From Lutibacter sp. (GTDB lineage: Bacteria; Bacteroidota; Bacteroidia; Flavobacteriales; Flavobacteriaceae): a stretch of DNA of 64,000 nt. Below the pieces are notes generated by a model, which saw nothing but the letters and a program-made list of their open reading frames with translations, made no database searches and was not told the DNA's origin. The stretch covers positions 1 through 64,000 of the forward strand of contig JAUXPH010000058.1 of the NCBI GenBank assembly GCA_030683995.1, in the 5' to 3' direction. Shown in pieces: positions 61,575 through 64,000 of this stretch. The translations under genes and the position numbers were made by a program. How positions within the stretch are numbered: the first letter of the stretch is position 1; the number at the start of each line of letters is the position of its first letter.

Positions 61575-62252
61575 AAAAGCTTGACAAAAACCTTCATAGA
61601 AGTTGATATTGCTATCGGCGAAGTGCTTTTAAAAGGAAATTTAAGATTAGCGGAAGATCCGAAAGGGATTGTGTTATTTTCTCACGGTAGCGGCAGCAGC
61701 AGGCTGAGCATCAGAAATAATTATGTCGCAAGTTTGCTGTATGAGCAAGGTTTTTCCAGTTTGCTTTTCGACTTATTAACCGCCAAAGAGGATTTAATTT
61801 ATGAAAATCGTTTTGACATAGAATTGCTTACCGAACGTTTGGTTAAAGTCACATATTGGGCAATGAATTACAAAGAAACGAAAAAGCTGCCAATAGGATA
61901 TTTTGGAGCCAGCACCGGCGCAGCATCTGCTTTAAAAGCCGCCGCCCAAATGGGAAACAGCATAAAAGCAATTGTATCAAGAGGCGGCCGTCCAGATTTG
62001 GCGATGCCAGTTTTAAAGAGCATTAAAACGCCAACGCTTTTAATTGTTGGGGGAAAAGATGATATTGTAATAGGTTTGAATAAAAGAGCAAAAGCGGCGA
62101 TTGGTGGTATTTGTGAATTAAAAATTATTGAAGGTGCCACACATTTATTTCCGGAAGCAGGAAAACTCGAAATTGTGGCCAAACTTACTGCGGAATGGTT
62201 CGACAAGTATTTAAAAAAGAAAGCTAAAACTGAACGTGATGTTTACAAATAG
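61572..62252 (+). CDS. Alpha/beta hydrolase (dienelactone-hydrolase-like)
   Basis: 226 aa. SHGSGSSRLSIRNNYVASLL oxyanion region, nucleophile Ser in YFGASTGAASALKAAA, Asp in TLLIVGGKDDIV and His in EGATHLFPEAGKLE. Next to a phosphoribosyltransferase gene it overlaps; in actinobacterial dormancy proteins these two domains are fused. Start ATG from the repeat. Substrate unknown. Confidence 0.88.
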   Translation: MKSLTKTFIEVDIAIGEVLLKGNLRLAEDPKGIVLFSHGSGSSRLSIRNNYVASLLYEQGFSSLLFDLLTAKEDLIYENRFDIELLTERLVKVTYWAMNYKETKKLPIGYFGASTGAASALKAAAQMGNSIKAIVSRGGRPDLAMPVLKSIKTPTLLIVGGKDDIVIGLNKRAKAAIGGICELKIIEGATHLFPEAGKLEIVAKLTAEWFDKYLKKKAKTERDVYK

Positions 62253-62892
62253 GGAAGAAGCGGGCAAATTGCTGGCAAACAAATTAACAAATTATAAGGA
62301 TAATAATGAGGTGGTTATTGTTGCAATTCCACGAGGCGGTGTTCCGGTTGGCTATGAAATTGCCAATAAATTAAATGTTCCTATAGAAATAGTGCTTTCA
62401 AAAAAAATTGGTCATCCTTTCAATAAAGAATATGCCATTGGTGCCGTTACTTTAGAAAACAGTATTTTAAGTGATGCCGCAAAAGAAGTTTCTCCCGTAT
62501 ATATTTATGATGAAACCGAACAAGTGAGGGCTTTGTTAAAACAGCGCCATCAATTGTATTATGGCGAAAAAAAACCAATGTCACTTAAAGACAAAATAGT
62601 TGTTTTGGTTGATGATGGCATTGCCACAGGAAATACCATTATTTCGTGCATACAACTTCTACAGCTTCAAAAACCTTCAAAAATAGTGGTTTCCTTGCCC
62701 GTTGCGCCAAATTCGGCCTTGAGAAAAATAAGGGAAATGCCAGAAGTTAATGAAGTAATTTGCTTGTCGGCTCCGGTAAATTTTCAGGCAGTCGGACAGT
62801 TTTATGAAGAGTTTGACCAGGTAAATGATAATGAGGTGGTTGCATTGTTAAAAAAAGCAAATAAGGATTTTAATTTTAAAAATTCTAAATAA
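62239..62892 (+). CDS. Phosphoribosyltransferase family protein
   Basis: About 217 aa from the ATG at 62239 (a GTG at 62236 is an alternative), overlapping the hydrolase by 14 bp. Type I PRTase: PRGGVPVGYEIA loop and the PRPP motif VVLVDDGIATGNTIISCIQ. Substrate base unknown. Coupled to the hydrolase as one functional pair. Confidence 0.88.
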   Translation: MFTNREEAGKLLANKLTNYKDNNEVVIVAIPRGGVPVGYEIANKLNVPIEIVLSKKIGHPFNKEYAIGAVTLENSILSDAAKEVSPVYIYDETEQVRALLKQRHQLYYGEKKPMSLKDKIVVLVDDGIATGNTIISCIQLLQLQKPSKIVVSLPVAPNSALRKIREMPEVNEVICLSAPVNFQAVGQFYEEFDQVNDNEVVALLKKANKDFNFKNSK

Positions 62893-63125
62893 TTATGATT
62901 AAGAACATTGTTGTAAGGTCAAATTATTAAAGACAAACAGATCGCCTCGCTGGGGATTTAATAACTGGATTCTTTCAATATTCAAACTTTGGCGTGGATT
63001 ATGGAATAAAACGACATCTAAAAAACAAGGCTGCAATACCCGATTTCTGGGCTTTATGAATATTGAACTTCCAAAATTTAGTTCCTTTTATCCTTTTTTC
63101 AATCTATTTTTTTTAAAATACCCAC
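62893..63125. other. Short intergenic region, diverged palindromic repeat
   Basis: Between convergent PRTase and hpf. Contains AACAGATCGCCTCGCTGGGG, resembling a decayed version of the CGCCCCgatGGGGC-type repeats, and nothing else recognised. No clear terminator. Confidence 0.4.
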
Positions 63126-63428
63126 TTATAAATAATGTTTCATTTCGCTTTTTCGTTTTTGTAGCTGTTTGTCTAAGTCGCGCAAGGTTTCATCGGTGGC
63201 AGCTTCAAAACTTTCTTCATCAGAAAAGGCAAAAATTCTCGGGCCGGGAAGGCTTAGTCTTATTTCGCAAACTTTACCTTTTCCTTTTGTGTCAGGTTCT
63301 AATTTATAATATACATCGGCCCTAATCAGCCATTCATATCTATCCGACATTTTAAGTAGTTTTTTAATCACAAATGATTCCACAGCTTCACTTTTTGGAA
63401 CTTGCACAAATTGAATTTTAATTTCCAT
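63126..63428 (-). CDS. hpf: Ribosome hibernation promoting factor / RaiA family
   Basis: 100 aa. Short HPF fold: MEIKIQFVQVPKSEAVESFVIKKLLKMSDRYEWLIRADVYYKLEP, then basic C-terminal helix ETLRDLDKQLQKRKSEMKHYL. Dimerises or blocks ribosomes in stationary phase; no long C-terminal extension. Convergent with the hydrolase-PRTase pair. Confidence 0.9.
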   Translation of the reverse strand: MEIKIQFVQVPKSEAVESFVIKKLLKMSDRYEWLIRADVYYKLEPDTKGKGKVCEIRLSLPGPRIFAFSDEESFEAATDETLRDLDKQLQKRKSEMKHYL

Positions 63429-63567
63429 AATAATTATATTTTAAATTAAAAGGAGTTTGATTTTAAAGGTATTCAATGCAGTTGCCACTGCCAATGATAA
63501 ATATCAAATGCAGGAAAATTACAACAAAAACTTTTGGATAATATTTTATCGGTGAATTTTTTGAAAT

Positions 63568-63957
63568 TTACATATTTGCCAAAACTCTTTTAAGTTTATC
63601 ACCTATTTCCAAAGCAATCGGTGCCAAAGATTCATTGACTACAGCTTGCATAGAAACAATCGGATTTATGGCCGAAACTTCAATAATTCCAGGTTCTTTT
63701 TCCTGTACAATAACGTTGCACGGAAGCATAGTGCCAATTTTGTCTTCAGCTTTTAAAGCTTTATAGGCAAATGGTGCGTTGCAAGCTCCCAAAATTCTGT
63801 AATTGTAAAAATCCACGTCCAGTTTTTTCTTCAAGGTGGCTTTTATGTCTATCTCCGTAAGTACGCCAAATCCTTCTTTTTGAAGTTCCGCAGTTACTTT
63901 TTCAATAGCTTCCTCAAAAGTGATGTTGTTTAATATGGTTGAATAGTAATAGTTCAT
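63568..63957 (-). CDS. DUF302 domain protein
   Basis: 129 aa. DUF302 pattern: ITFEEAIEKVTAELQKEGFGVLTEIDIKATLKKKL, YRILGACNAPFAYKALKAEDKIGTMLPCNVIVQE with conserved Cys59 and Cys79 positions approximately. No signal peptide. Function not established; often found with stress-response and respiratory genes. Confidence 0.87.
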   Translation of the reverse strand: MNYYYSTILNNITFEEAIEKVTAELQKEGFGVLTEIDIKATLKKKLDVDFYNYRILGACNAPFAYKALKAEDKIGTMLPCNVIVQEKEPGIIEVSAINPIVSMQAVVNESLAPIALEIGDKLKRVLANM

Positions 63958-64000
63958 TTTTTAGTTTTTTTGAATTTAATTGTTATGGTAAAACAGTAAT

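Noticed and set aside
61241-61597. 118-aa minus-strand ORF with repeated [21 protein letters not shown] segments
   Set aside because: It is the antisense of the three tandem start-codon repeat units; repeated peptide comes from repeated DNA, and no start signal or family match supports it.
63056-63325. 89-aa plus-strand ORF over hpf
   Set aside because: Its second half is antisense to hpf and its composition is that of a shadow frame.

Overview
The window reads as a low-GC Bacteroidota chromosome, most likely Flavobacteriaceae. The evidence is the protein families (KdsD-TatC-LptB, SerC-SerA-DUF1015, two-subunit methylmalonyl-CoA mutase, PorT-like barrels, Spy-like proteins), repeated TAnnTTTG -7 promoter boxes, AT-rich leaders without strong Shine-Dalgarno sites, and several TTG/GTG starts. 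No rRNA and no CRISPR array is visible. One tRNA (Thr, TGT) is present.

Layout. 1-30.6 kb is mostly housekeeping: a repeat-rich secreted-type tail, an RlmL-like rRNA methyltransferase, a methyltransferase/ZIP pair, RecQ, a kdsD-tatC-AhpD-like-lptB run facing pssA, DUF4105, a ferredoxin divergent from a LuxC-type acyl-CoA reductase, serC-serA-DUF1015-yggS-exonuclease, a K+ channel, miaA, an ECF sigma/anti-sigma/Spy-like unit, aroQ, duplicated beta-barrels, xerD, an NYN protein, cold-shock protein, a DEAD-box helicase and an RRM protein. 31-45.5 kb is a surface-polysaccharide locus (glycosyltransferases, polysaccharide deacetylase, GNAT) broken up by toxin-type modules (Fic; HipBA), palindromic repeats, gene fragments and a GIY-YIG nuclease. 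45.5-47.1 kb holds a complete IS982-family element sitting on a junction between two broken genes. 47-55 kb holds lipoproteins, a TolB-like/TPR protein, methylmalonyl-CoA mutase, DivIC/FtsB and uridine kinase. 55.4-58.5 kb is a tight sulfide-type operon (ArsR, SQR-like flavoprotein, two DsrE proteins, a methyltransferase). 58.5-64 kb has tRNA-Thr, two related helical proteins, a WG-repeat protein and a stress/dormancy-like set (DUF2267, alpha/beta hydrolase, phosphoribosyltransferase, HPF, DUF302).

The most unusual signal is a dispersed ~85-110 bp repeat, 12 units at 7 loci on both strands. Every locus ends exactly on the ATG of a gene (miaA, a barrel protein, aroQ, xerD, methylmalonyl-CoA mutase, a helical protein, an alpha/beta hydrolase). 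Each unit carries CATCTGT...ACAGATG arms that would put the start codon into a hairpin stem, and at two loci the unit also encodes the C-terminal tail and stop of the upstream gene. In tandem copies each unit boundary is itself an ATG, often followed by a MKRA-stop mini-ORF. I know of no described element with this arrangement. It could be a mobile 5' leader or translational switch.

The polysaccharide locus shows repeated recombination: repeat-derived in-frame insertions inside two glycosyltransferases, duplicated gene ends on both sides of hipBA, three copies of the same gene 5' end, and matching palindromic arrays on both sides of fic.
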